Below are positions 42,545 to 51,408 of a stretch of DNA of 64,000 bases, in pieces (position 1 is the stretch's first letter; the number at the start of each line of letters is the position of its first letter). Made by a program: the position numbers and the translations under genes. The notes below the pieces were generated by a model. The model saw nothing but the letters and a program-made list of their open reading frames with translations. It searched no databases and was not told the DNA's origin. The DNA is from a bacterium (GTDB taxonomy: Bacteria; Bdellovibrionota; Bdellovibrionia; Bdellovibrionales; Bdellovibrionaceae), in contig JAIELP010000001.1 in assembly GCA_019752925.1 (NCBI GenBank), positions 62,001-126,000 of the forward strand, read 5' to 3'.

Positions 42545-43804
42545 GTGAAAAAATTCTTTTTATCGGCTTTAAAAATAGTTTCATTAACACTATTGGGTGC
42601 GCTGCTGACTTTAGTAATTGTCGAAGCCATATTTAGATTTGCTCCCGGAATATTTCAAAAAGAACAAAGTGCATCTGAAGCTGTCGCAATTACTCGTAAA
42701 GCTTTAACAAAAAAAGTTCAGGGCCGTATTTACAAAAACTGGAGCCGCAAAAGAAGCGAAGCTCCTAATCCGTTTTACTTACCGTGGGTTGCTTTTGAAA
42801 ATATAGGTTTTAAATCTGATAAACGTTTAGAATTTATTGTGAAGCAAACTAAATTTCCACCTAATGGAAACTGGGAAGCATACAATGTTTTTAGAAGTTC
42901 AGAAGAAAAAGAATCGACTAAATACAATGTTAAAACCAACTCATTTGGTTTCCGCGATTTAGAACGTTCAGTTGAAAAACCTAAAAAAACATTCCGTATT
43001 ATTGTATTGGGTAGCTATATCACATTTGGTTTTGCTTTGCAGGATGAAGAAACATACGTCAGAAAGCTTGAAACCAAGTTGAATAAAGCCAAAATCAAAA
43101 ATTTAAAATTTGAAGTGTGGAATGCGGGCCGCCAAGGCAGCACGGCTATTCAAGGCTATGCTTTACTAAAAAAAGAAATGCTTCAGTACAAACCGGACTT
43201 AGTTTTATTTGATTTCGGCTGGGCTGACCCATTTACCAATAATGATTCTGTGGGTAAAAACCGCAACGGCGAAAAAGATTTTTTATTTAATGTAAAACAA
43301 CAGCTTTATTACGGAGCAGTTAAAGTTTGCTACACCAATGAGGTTAGCAGCAAAATTTTTGGCACAACGGAAGTCTGTGCCCGCGTGACTGAAAAACTAA
43401 GCCAGCACCAAAGAGCATTAAGTATGCGTGGTTGGCGGGAAAGTCTCATTAAAACTGCTGAATTGGCTAAAGAAAACAAATTACCGATATTGTTTTTAAA
43501 TCAGGCTCCGCATATGAAGCCCGATATATTTCAACAGGTAGTTGATCCGCAAAATAAAGTATTTTTCTTAGATACGGTATCCTACATCAATGCCCAAAAA
43601 ATTACTGACGAAGTTAAAAATGAATTCTGGAGTAAAACCAATTGGCTTAACGAAGTTGGAATCAAGCGCGGAGACATAGGCGATGCTGATTACATTTATG
43701 TGCGAAACGATGCTATTCAGTACAACCAGCTAGCACATGATTTTATGTCAGACAGAATTTTGGTAGAATTAAAAGAACTAATTCCCCAATTATTAAAAAA
43801 ATAA
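42545..43804 (+). CDS. SGNH-hydrolase-like protein, apparently without catalytic residues
   Basis: 419 residues from GTG 42545. An N-terminal membrane helix (LTLLGALLTLVIVEAIF) is followed by an SGNH fold: NSFGFRDLER, then RIIVLGSYITFGFAL. The usual GDS of block I reads GSY (156-158), so the nucleophile is lost. Block III GxND reads GWAD, and the C-terminal DxxH reads DAIQ. It may be a non-catalytic envelope protein, as in some polysaccharide-modification systems. Ribosome site unclear. Confidence 0.65.
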   Translation: MKKFFLSALKIVSLTLLGALLTLVIVEAIFRFAPGIFQKEQSASEAVAITRKALTKKVQGRIYKNWSRKRSEAPNPFYLPWVAFENIGFKSDKRLEFIVKQTKFPPNGNWEAYNVFRSSEEKESTKYNVKTNSFGFRDLERSVEKPKKTFRIIVLGSYITFGFALQDEETYVRKLETKLNKAKIKNLKFEVWNAGRQGSTAIQGYALLKKEMLQYKPDLVLFDFGWADPFTNNDSVGKNRNGEKDFLFNVKQQLYYGAVKVCYTNEVSSKIFGTTEVCARVTEKLSQHQRALSMRGWRESLIKTAELAKENKLPILFLNQAPHMKPDIFQQVVDPQNKVFFLDTVSYINAQKITDEVKNEFWSKTNWLNEVGIKRGDIGDADYIYVRNDAIQYNQLAHDFMSDRILVELKELIPQLLKK

Positions 43805-43841
43805 TACAGGCTCAAATAGCGCCTGATCAATGTGAGGCTTT

Positions 43842-44954
43842 ATGAAGTATTTAATTTTAATCTCTTTTATTTGTTTAAATGTATTTGCCGTAAATACTGA
43901 AAATAAAACTGTTAGCTTAAAAAGCTTTGATGGTTTTGAGCTGGGCGCAATAGTTGAAGTACCTGAAGCACTCAGTAAGAAAGATGTTAAATCAGTTGTC
44001 GTGTATGTACACGGCTCTGGCCCGCAAAATATGGATGAAGATTTGTCCTCTGTTACAGTTCCGGTTGGAACTAAAAACTACTTCTTCCGCGATATCGCAC
44101 AAGCGTTGTTAAAAAAACAAATCGCATCGGTTCGTTATAATAAAAGAGCTTTTGAAGTTAGAAATAAAATTTTGGCAGATGCCAAATATAAAGAATCAGA
44201 CGAATTTAAAAATTATGCAGCTCATCCGTTGGATTATTTAATTAAAGATGCATCAAGTATGGTGGATTTTGCTAAAAATGAGTTTCCTAATGCTAAAATT
44301 TATATTTTAGGACACAGCGAAGGAACCGGAATTGCTTTAAACGTAGCTCAACAAAATAAAAATGTAAGCGGCGTAGCTTTAATAGGTTTTTCTAACGAAT
44401 CTATTACGTCATCTTTACTTGAACAGTTTGTATACCGCGCACAAGCTCATTTTAAAAAATTAGATATAAATAATAATGGAATTCTGTCTGCAAAAGAGCT
44501 TAAAGCTAACAATGATTTGGCTAAGTCTATATCTAAGCAAATGCCAGCTTTAGATTTAAATAAAGACAGCAGCTTGTCGTTAAGCGAGTACAATGCTGCC
44601 AATTACAGTAACTTAATTTTACAAGACGATTTTTATAATCAAAATTATCAAAGCGACTACGCAAAATTGCCTCGTCCATCGGCTATTATTAAAACAGCTG
44701 AATTTAAAGTTTTATTTTTACAAGGTCAGTACGACAACCAAACACCCGCGTATTACACAGAATCTATGGAGTTAGTTAACCGCCTATCGTGGCAAAAGAA
44801 AAATCTTAAGTTTGTGTACTTTGCAAAAGCCGGTCATGCATTAGACCCTCGCGATAGCCAAGAAGATATTAACTATCGTGTTATACCAGCGGCTAATCTT
44901 GAAAAAGTATCAAATGAAGTTTCAGGATTTCTAGTAACACCCACAGAAAAGTAA
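43842..44954 (+). CDS. Exported alpha/beta hydrolase with an EF-hand pair
   Basis: 370 residues. A signal peptide (LILISFICLNVFAV) precedes an alpha/beta-hydrolase: VVYVHGSGPQN (oxyanion region), ILGHSEGTG (nucleophile Ser) and KAGHALDP (catalytic His). Two EF-hand loops, LDINNNGILSAKEL (about 205-218) and LDLNKDSSLSLSEY (about 237-250), sit in the cap position between strands. Calcium could therefore control substrate access. Probably a periplasmic esterase or peptidase. Confidence 0.78.
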   Translation: MKYLILISFICLNVFAVNTENKTVSLKSFDGFELGAIVEVPEALSKKDVKSVVVYVHGSGPQNMDEDLSSVTVPVGTKNYFFRDIAQALLKKQIASVRYNKRAFEVRNKILADAKYKESDEFKNYAAHPLDYLIKDASSMVDFAKNEFPNAKIYILGHSEGTGIALNVAQQNKNVSGVALIGFSNESITSSLLEQFVYRAQAHFKKLDINNNGILSAKELKANNDLAKSISKQMPALDLNKDSSLSLSEYNAANYSNLILQDDFYNQNYQSDYAKLPRPSAIIKTAEFKVLFLQGQYDNQTPAYYTESMELVNRLSWQKKNLKFVYFAKAGHALDPRDSQEDINYRVIPAANLEKVSNEVSGFLVTPTEK

Positions 44955-44958
44955 ACTG

Positions 44959-45510
44959 ATGGTAAAAAAAATTAACGTCATCGGCACGAGCGGCTCAGGT
45001 AAATCTACTTTCAGCATTAAGTTAGCTGAGGCTCTGGGCTATCCTTATATTGAAATGGACAAGCTTTTTTGGGAACCTAATTGGAAGTGGTCAACTGATG
45101 AAAAATTTTTTGATCAGCTTAAAACGGCTTTAAATCGCGATACGTGGGTGCTGGATGGCAACTACTCACGCTCTGTTCCTATTAAGTGGCAAAATGTTGA
45201 AATGATTATTTGGCTGGATTACTCGTTTGGTAGGACGTTGTTTCAAGCCGTTAAAAGAGCTGTGCGCCGCACCTTAACGCAGGAAGAGCTATGGGAAGGC
45301 ACAAACAACCGTGAAAGCTTTAAAAAAAGTTTTTTCAGTAAAGATTCAATTATTTGGTGGACGATCACGACTCATAAGCAAAATAAAATTAAGTATGAAA
45401 ATGTTATGAGCGATGCGCGCTTTGCGCATTTAAAGTTTGTGCGTTTGAAAAGTCATAAAGAAGCGGCTCAGTTTATAGAAAATTTAAAAAAGACTGTAAC
45501 TCAAAGTTAG
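44959..45510 (+). CDS. P-loop kinase-like protein (adenylate-kinase / FlaR-like)
   Basis: 183 residues. Walker A GTSGSGKST at 9-17, then LGYPYIEMDKLFWEPNWKW and WVLDGNYSRS, features of the 'topology modulation protein'/adenylate-kinase-like family. Substrate unknown. It starts 4 bp after the hydrolase stop and overlaps the convergent GspF-like gene by 4 bp. Confidence 0.75.
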   Translation: MVKKINVIGTSGSGKSTFSIKLAEALGYPYIEMDKLFWEPNWKWSTDEKFFDQLKTALNRDTWVLDGNYSRSVPIKWQNVEMIIWLDYSFGRTLFQAVKRAVRRTLTQEELWEGTNNRESFKKSFFSKDSIIWWTITTHKQNKIKYENVMSDARFAHLKFVRLKSHKEAAQFIENLKKTVTQS

Positions 45511-46487
45511 AACATTGCACCTAGTGCAGCCAGATTTCCCAGATAAAGTGAAAGTATATTGTAAGCTACGAAAATCATAACAATCGCATGTATGATAACC
45601 GGAATCATTTTTGCCAATATTCCGATATCGCGGTTGATGTCGTTTCTTAACATTTCGGCGCTTTTACGTAGCATGGCCGGAATTTCGCCGCTTTCGTGTC
45701 CTAAAGTTATGCTATTCACGATATCGTGAGGAAATATAGATTCCATTTCAAAGGCTAAAGGCAGTGGCTTTCCACCCTTGGCTTCGCCAACTATTCTACG
45801 GCAAGCCATATTGATATCGTCGTTTGGTGATGTTTGTCCAGCCAGCTTGAGCGCATCAAAAATCGGTATACCGGCTTCAAGCATGAGCTCTAAGCTTGAA
45901 CAAAATTTTTCTATAGACATGGTGTAAGATAAATTTCGCAAAAATGGAACTTTTGCAAACAGAGCATGGCGGCGCTTGGCCATACTCAGGCTGTAATAAG
46001 ATTTCATGAAAAGATGAAATACATACTTAGCTACGAAAATTACAAAACCTAATTTTAATCCGATAGTAATAAAATACCGATAAGGGCTGATTTCGCCGAG
46101 TAAAATCGCCGGAGCTGACGGCAACAGTAAAGCAAAACCTAAAAGTAAAAATGGGTAAAGTAAACCACCGCGTATCACGCTTTCTGTGGCGGCTGCTAAA
46201 TCATATTCTTTAGAAAGGCTTTTAAAAATTTTAACTAATTCTCCGGATTTTTCGCCGGCTTCAATTACCGGTAAATCAAAAACCGGAATTAAATGGCTTT
46301 TGTGCAATGTTGAAGTTAGTGTCTCGCCTTTTTTTAGGTTTTCGATGATGAATTTGATTTTAACTTTTTGGCTATCGTTTTTTTCAGATTTCACGATTGT
46401 TTCAAAAAATGGAATAATGCCCACGCCAGCATGTAACATAACAGCTATATGATTATAAAAAAAAGCGATCTCGCGCAGATTCATCAT
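45507..46487 (-). CDS. GspF/PilC-family inner-membrane protein
   Basis: 326 residues with the tandem T2SSF layout: an N-terminal domain (MLHAGVGIIPFFETIVKSEK, VIEAGEKSGEL) and a second one (LMLEAGIPIFDALKLAGQ, SITLGHESGEIPAMLRKSA), each followed by membrane segments. These proteins are the platform of type II secretion or type IV pili. At 326 residues it is shorter than the usual about 400. No other pilus gene is nearby, so it may be an orphan. Confidence 0.82.
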   Translation of the reverse strand: MMNLREIAFFYNHIAVMLHAGVGIIPFFETIVKSEKNDSQKVKIKFIIENLKKGETLTSTLHKSHLIPVFDLPVIEAGEKSGELVKIFKSLSKEYDLAAATESVIRGGLLYPFLLLGFALLLPSAPAILLGEISPYRYFITIGLKLGFVIFVAKYVFHLFMKSYYSLSMAKRRHALFAKVPFLRNLSYTMSIEKFCSSLELMLEAGIPIFDALKLAGQTSPNDDINMACRRIVGEAKGGKPLPLAFEMESIFPHDIVNSITLGHESGEIPAMLRKSAEMLRNDINRDIGILAKMIPVIIHAIVMIFVAYNILSLYLGNLAALGAMF

Positions 46488-46647
46488 TTAGTCTAAGGTA
46501 CTATGCAAGCCTTAGCTTTAAAAGCACTAGTCGATAGCTTGTTAAATTTCGGATAAAATTCAAGACCTTAGATGTAAGCCTTTTTGAAACTCTTTGATTT
46601 TCGATAGGTGTAAAATAGAATTTGGTTATACAAAATCAGAGGTGTTT

Positions 46648-47022
46648 ATGAAACAAGTTGTATTGGGTGTAGTATTGTTAGTTTTAGCGGGCTGTGCTGC
46701 TGAGCAGTTACGTCCAGGAGCTCAAAAGGTTAGATTTATGCAGGCTGAGCCTAAAGGTTGTAAATACTTAGGTGAAACAACAGGTAATCAAGGCAACTTC
46801 TTTACCGGCGGCTGGACAAGCAATGAAAATTTAGAAACCGGCGCTCGTAATACTTTAAAAAATAATGCTTACGACATGGGTGGAAACGTTGTGGTTCTAT
46901 TAACTAATCGCGCAGGACAAACAGGCTCGTACAGCGGTGACTACGGCGGCAGATCTCAACAAACCAATGTGTCGTTATCAGCTACAGTTTATAATTGTCC
47001 TGCTAATGTTTTAAATCAGTAA
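46648..47022 (+). CDS. DUF4156-like lipoprotein
   Basis: 124 residues from ATG 46648 (AGAGG upstream); an earlier codon at 46594 is unlikely. LLVLAGCAAE is a lipobox. VRFMQAEPKGCKYLGETTG, then NTLKNNAYDMGGNVVVL, matches the DUF4156 family of small lipoproteins. Function unknown. Confidence 0.72.
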   Translation: MKQVVLGVVLLVLAGCAAEQLRPGAQKVRFMQAEPKGCKYLGETTGNQGNFFTGGWTSNENLETGARNTLKNNAYDMGGNVVVLLTNRAGQTGSYSGDYGGRSQQTNVSLSATVYNCPANVLNQ

Positions 47023-47104
47023 ATTTCAACATCGCTCATACGCGCGTTTTTGTTTGAAAATAAAGTCTTTTTATTATCTCATAAAGGCCTTAAGCGAGGT
47101 TTTT

Positions 47105-48811
47105 ATGAGATTTTTATTTATTGCAGGAGCCGCTTTGTTTTTATGGGGTTGTTCCACGAAGCAGACACAACTAAATTCGCCTATTACTGTTGATATTAAA
47201 GTTAGCCATAAAAATGTTGATGATTGGGAAGCGGAGTACAGTTTTTCACAGCCGATCATTTCGTTTGAATTTAGTCGAAATACAAATAATTTTAGACGCG
47301 AGCACTGGAAGCTTTCTTCTGGCAATGGAAATATAGAGTTTATTAAAGACAGAGAGGTCGTTGTACTGAAAGAGCCTGCTCGTAGCTTTAAAATTTCACT
47401 GAAAACCTGGGTTGAAGTATTACCGAAAGATTACGAATTGTTCCGGAAATTCTCTGAAGGCAGTAAGCTTTTATATTCAGGCCATTTTGAGGGAACTCCA
47501 GTAACAGCCTATCCTATGGCTCCCACTTTTTCTAAATACACTTTTGTGCCGCTTTCTAGCGAGCGGGTTATTCAAAATGGTAAAATCGGAAACTTAGGAA
47601 AAGCTTCTTCATGGGATGATGAAGCTGGCAATGGAACCTATGTTTACTTTGGCAATATAAAACCACTTTCAACACCTCACTTAACAGCTATTTTAGATCC
47701 TGCTTTGCCTTCTTGGATTAAGAATAAAACTTTAAAAGATTTGCCTCAGCTATTTAATTTTTATAATCAGAAATTAAATACGCCGCTTAATTTTAAACCT
47801 TTTGTTATATTAAGTGTGAGCGATTTGACATCAGAAGGTATTAGTTATGGCGGAGGTACTTTACCAGGCTTGGTAGAGCTTTCAATTTGGGGCCGTGATT
47901 GGAAAAAAGACTCTTTTATTAATACAGAAAAATATTTTAAATTTTTAGCGCACGAATCTGCACATTTGTGGAATGGCCAGCTTTTCGATGATCCTAGTGA
48001 AACCATGTGGTTGAGTGAGGGTGGAGCGGATGCATTTGCCTATCGTGCAATGAAAGACGTTGGCCTTATTAGCCGTTCTAGGTATTTGGAGCTGTTAAGC
48101 GGTGCTTTAAATAGCTGTTTGATGCAACTAAATGGAAAACCTATTTTCAATAACTCAGGATCAAATGGGGAAGCTTTGCCAGCTTATACTTGTGGGTCCA
48201 CAATGCATTTAATAATTGAGTCAGAAATTAAAAAAATAAATTTAAAAGAAGACTTGTTTAGTATTTGGAAATCTCTTTTTGCTAAAGCAAAAGCTAACAA
48301 TAACAAATATAGTGAAGAGCTTTACTCAGCAACAATTGATAATATGACGGGGAACAGCCATTTTTCTAAAAACCTAGTGAGCTTTATTCATGAAGGATCT
48401 AAAAATCAGGAAGAGTCTTTAATTGCTTTGCTGAATGAGGCCGGTGTAAAAACTGAAATTTCTGAAAACTCAGAATACGGACCTAAATATTGGCAAAGGC
48501 TCTGGGGTAGAAAATTAATGCAATCGTTAGTTACAGGAGACTGTAATGGCATCAGCATGTGGGGGAAAGAAGATCACTATCTAGTTGAAAAAATGCCAAG
48601 CTGTAAAACTATAAAAGAAGATATTCCGGTTAAGAAGGTTGCAGGCTTAGAGATCATTAGCAATGGCATTGGTGCATACGATAAAGTTTTAGAAATCTGT
48701 AAAGATAAAACTAAAAGCGTGAGTATAGAAGGTGAAAGCAAAGCTTATTTGCTTAAGTGCGTAGTTTTATCGAAGCGACCATCAAACTATAAAATTACTT
48801 TTGCGCTTTGA
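47105..48811 (+). CDS. Lipoprotein with gluzincin metallopeptidase domain
   Basis: About 568 residues from ATG 47105. AALFLWGCSTK is a lipobox. The peptidase site is HESAHLWNG (HExxH, about 283) and SEGGADAFAYRA supplies the third zinc ligand Glu about 20 residues later, as in M1/M61-type gluzincins. The N-terminal 200 residues are a beta domain. An outer-membrane-anchored protease is expected. The 3' end overlaps the convergent gene by 17 bp. Confidence 0.75.
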   Translation: MRFLFIAGAALFLWGCSTKQTQLNSPITVDIKVSHKNVDDWEAEYSFSQPIISFEFSRNTNNFRREHWKLSSGNGNIEFIKDREVVVLKEPARSFKISLKTWVEVLPKDYELFRKFSEGSKLLYSGHFEGTPVTAYPMAPTFSKYTFVPLSSERVIQNGKIGNLGKASSWDDEAGNGTYVYFGNIKPLSTPHLTAILDPALPSWIKNKTLKDLPQLFNFYNQKLNTPLNFKPFVILSVSDLTSEGISYGGGTLPGLVELSIWGRDWKKDSFINTEKYFKFLAHESAHLWNGQLFDDPSETMWLSEGGADAFAYRAMKDVGLISRSRYLELLSGALNSCLMQLNGKPIFNNSGSNGEALPAYTCGSTMHLIIESEIKKINLKEDLFSIWKSLFAKAKANNNKYSEELYSATIDNMTGNSHFSKNLVSFIHEGSKNQEESLIALLNEAGVKTEISENSEYGPKYWQRLWGRKLMQSLVTGDCNGISMWGKEDHYLVEKMPSCKTIKEDIPVKKVAGLEIISNGIGAYDKVLEICKDKTKSVSIEGESKAYLLKCVVLSKRPSNYKITFAL

Positions 48812-49925
48812 TCTGCTCAAGAGTTTCTTTTGAAATTAAATGAATTACTTGAGTTAGTAGTTCCGCTAGTTTTAATGCTTCTGTCGCATATTCAGCAGTT
48901 ACAGGCTTCATGTCTTTCAAAAATCCAATGCCTACGTTTTCGTGCCCGCTAGCATCGTTAATTTCACGGTGCACTTCAATTCGTGAGGCTGCAGCTTCAG
49001 CACCACCACTTTTAAGAACAGAAGCAAACGGATCTTCTTCTAAGTAGGACGTTCTTTCGAAAATATCTACAACCATACTGAAGGCTAAAATATTTCTTTT
49101 AGCAATTAAATAGAATAACTCCATAAGTACGATTGTGCTTGGTAATGCAGGGGTTTGATCAGCGCTGGTATCTAAAGTTGTTAAAGCTTTAGCTAAAATT
49201 TTATCATGACCACTTTCGGCTTGGATAAATTCTGAAATTTCATCGTAAGCGCCTTTAGCTATAGGCAGAGCAGCTTTAAGCACTCTTTCGCAATTTTCAG
49301 TGATGTAGTGATTTTGGCGCATTGTTAAGGCCGCATGACTTTTAAACTCAGCGCTGTTTTTAGGAAATGTTTGTAATAAATTAAATAAATCAGCTGTTTG
49401 GTTGTTTTCCATGTCATTCAACAAATGAAAACGTCGCGCGATAGAAAATAATGATTCAGGATCATAACCGTCAGTAGTTTTACTGAACTCCAGAGCGGCT
49501 TCAGTGTCCCATGTCCAATCTTGAGTTAAAGAACCATCTTCTGAAATTTTATTAACAGAATTCAAAACTGAAGGATTTTGCACTAGGTCTTTTAAAGTCA
49601 TGCGGGGAGAACTCAAGTTAGCTTTGTTGCCTACGCTATCATGTAAGTCAGAACCAAATACTGCATTACGTGGAAGAATGTAAGCAAATGGATAAGAAGA
49701 AAATGAAGATAAAAACCAGTTAACGTCGTTTAAATCTTCGGCTCCGATTTTTTTGTCAGAAATTTTTTTTGAAATCTGTTCAGCGCGCTGAACATCGTTG
49801 TTATCAACGCGGAACTGTCGTGTAAGCCAGGGAGCCGATAAAATAAATTTATTATCGGCTTCACTTTCCCTCGAAGCGCTCAATTCATCATAAGGCCAAA
49901 GGTTTCTTCGAGGGCTTTGATTCAT
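48795..49925 (-). CDS. Putative haem-oxygenase-like diiron protein
   Basis: 376 residues. The C-terminal half is all-helical with possible metal ligands arranged as in haem-oxygenase-like oxidases: H206, E210, AESGHD (E237, H240), FE290 and H319-x4-D324-x3-H328. This resembles the HDO/TenA/PqqC fold. The N-terminal 150 residues are unrelated and may be a partner-binding part. The gene follows a small exported protein by 3 bp, which might be its substrate. Activity is unproven. Confidence 0.5.
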   Translation of the reverse strand: MNQSPRRNLWPYDELSASRESEADNKFILSAPWLTRQFRVDNNDVQRAEQISKKISDKKIGAEDLNDVNWFLSSFSSYPFAYILPRNAVFGSDLHDSVGNKANLSSPRMTLKDLVQNPSVLNSVNKISEDGSLTQDWTWDTEAALEFSKTTDGYDPESLFSIARRFHLLNDMENNQTADLFNLLQTFPKNSAEFKSHAALTMRQNHYITENCERVLKAALPIAKGAYDEISEFIQAESGHDKILAKALTTLDTSADQTPALPSTIVLMELFYLIAKRNILAFSMVVDIFERTSYLEEDPFASVLKSGGAEAAASRIEVHREINDASGHENVGIGFLKDMKPVTAEYATEALKLAELLTQVIHLISKETLEQIKAQK

Positions 49926-49928
49926 AAA

Positions 49929-50222
49929 TTATAACTGAACTACACCTGGAGGTAAGCAAGCGCGGATAGCTAAATTTTCGTATGTTCTAATAGAAGCTTG
50001 GCCTTCAGCACAGCCGTTTTCTTTGATTTCTAATTTTTTGATTGTGTTGTTACGAGCCGAATCGCAGTTAGAAAGAGATACCGAACCATCTTGATTAGTG
50101 TATTGAGCTAAGCAGATAGTTTTAAGTACAGGTTTTGGTGCATTTGGGTCTTGAGGGCGAGGCATAGCTGTAGCAATAGTTGCAGAAGTCATAATCGCCA
50201 GCGTAGCAATTGTTTTTTTCAT
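49929..50222 (-). CDS. Small exported Cys-containing protein
   Basis: 97 residues with a signal peptide (ATLAIMTSATIATAM). Four cysteines (TICLAQ, SNCDS, NGCAEG, RACLPPG) are spread through the mature 78 residues. GGAG precedes ATG. It is directly upstream of the HDO-like gene. Unknown family; could be a modified peptide or simply a disulfide-bonded protein. Confidence 0.6.
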   Translation of the reverse strand: MKKTIATLAIMTSATIATAMPRPQDPNAPKPVLKTICLAQYTNQDGSVSLSNCDSARNNTIKKLEIKENGCAEGQASIRTYENLAIRACLPPGVVQL

Positions 50223-50382
50223 AATAATCTCCTAATGGGTTTATGTTTTTAAATTTAGAGAAACATACCAGAGATAATTTTTTATTACTTAAAAATTATA
50301 TTTTAGACTAGAAAATGGAAAAATACCTAGGAGTGTCTACAGTTTTTACACCCCAAAATGAGTTCGCGGTTCCAGTGTGGAA

Positions 50383-51210
50383 TCATTTGTAAGGAGATTT
50401 AATACAATTTTCTCTTTTAGAGTACCATTTTAACAAATCTTTAAAGTATCCCTTGTACAAAGGTAGATTGAATTTTTCGTTATTGTAAAAACCGCTTGTA
50501 GCTTGAAACTTATTAGGATCAGTGAAGTAAAAACGTAACTTCGGATTTACACGATTACCATCCCACTTAGAAACTTTATTTATCCAGCTTTGTAAATCAA
50601 GTACTTCATCATTTAAACTATCAATCACCAGCCATGTGCCTAATTCGTCTTGCACGGCGGTGGCTACATGATAGTCCCACCCTACATTGTCGCGATATAA
50701 TCCGCCCATTGCAAAAATCTTAACTATATTGATTGCGCTTACTCCAGACTTGATTAATTCAAAATGTACAAAGGCTGCGCGGCCAAAACAAAAACCTATT
50801 TCTTGCGATTTTAAATCGTATTTAGAAGCGAATTTTTTACCCACAATAGGATGAGTAAAAATTGAATTAAAAATCTTTTTGGCTTTGGCCATTGTTATAC
50901 GTTCTGGTTTTTTAAGTATATCGATATTGACACGGTTTTTAAAAAATAAAGACAAGTCTTCTTGATTGCGACGCTGTAAGGCTTTAGACAGCTCGGCTTC
51001 GCTTTGCTTGGGCGTAAGTGCTTTAGAAAGGTTTAATTTTATTTCTTTAACTTCAGAATCATAAACTGCAAACAAATCTTTATCATGGACCGAATTTTTT
51101 GCTGAAACGCTGTATAAAGGCGAAACACATTTGCCTTTATTGGCCTGTGCAAAAAAGCCCGCTGAAATCAAAGTCAGAAAAAGAATTTTTTTAAAACTCA
51201 TGATGTTCAT
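50383..51210 (-). CDS. Exported protein-glutaminase-like enzyme
   Basis: 275 residues (or 272 from the second Met). A signal peptide is followed by a papain-like Cys-His-Asp set: GFCFGRAAFVHFELIKSG (C141), WDYHVATAV (H181) and WLVIDSLND (D197). This order matches bacterial protein-glutaminases, which deamidate glutamine in proteins. The region before C141 may be a pro-part. It could act on prey or host proteins if the organism is predatory; this is inference. Confidence 0.68.
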   Translation of the reverse strand: MNIMSFKKILFLTLISAGFFAQANKGKCVSPLYSVSAKNSVHDKDLFAVYDSEVKEIKLNLSKALTPKQSEAELSKALQRRNQEDLSLFFKNRVNIDILKKPERITMAKAKKIFNSIFTHPIVGKKFASKYDLKSQEIGFCFGRAAFVHFELIKSGVSAINIVKIFAMGGLYRDNVGWDYHVATAVQDELGTWLVIDSLNDEVLDLQSWINKVSKWDGNRVNPKLRFYFTDPNKFQATSGFYNNEKFNLPLYKGYFKDLLKWYSKRENCIKSPYK

Positions 51211-51408
51211 TCAACCCGAACGATCTTAATTAAGCAATATGCAAACTGAACGCCATTTAAAATGTATTCTGCTGATTTTTTTTCTATCTCAAGTTGATAC
51301 ACCCGCATAATATTTTAACTCAAACCAAAGTCTTGCGATTAAGCGTAAAAATTTCACATTGAAGTTGTAAAAGTTTTTAAAAGGCATATAATTAACAATT
51401 AGAGCTCC

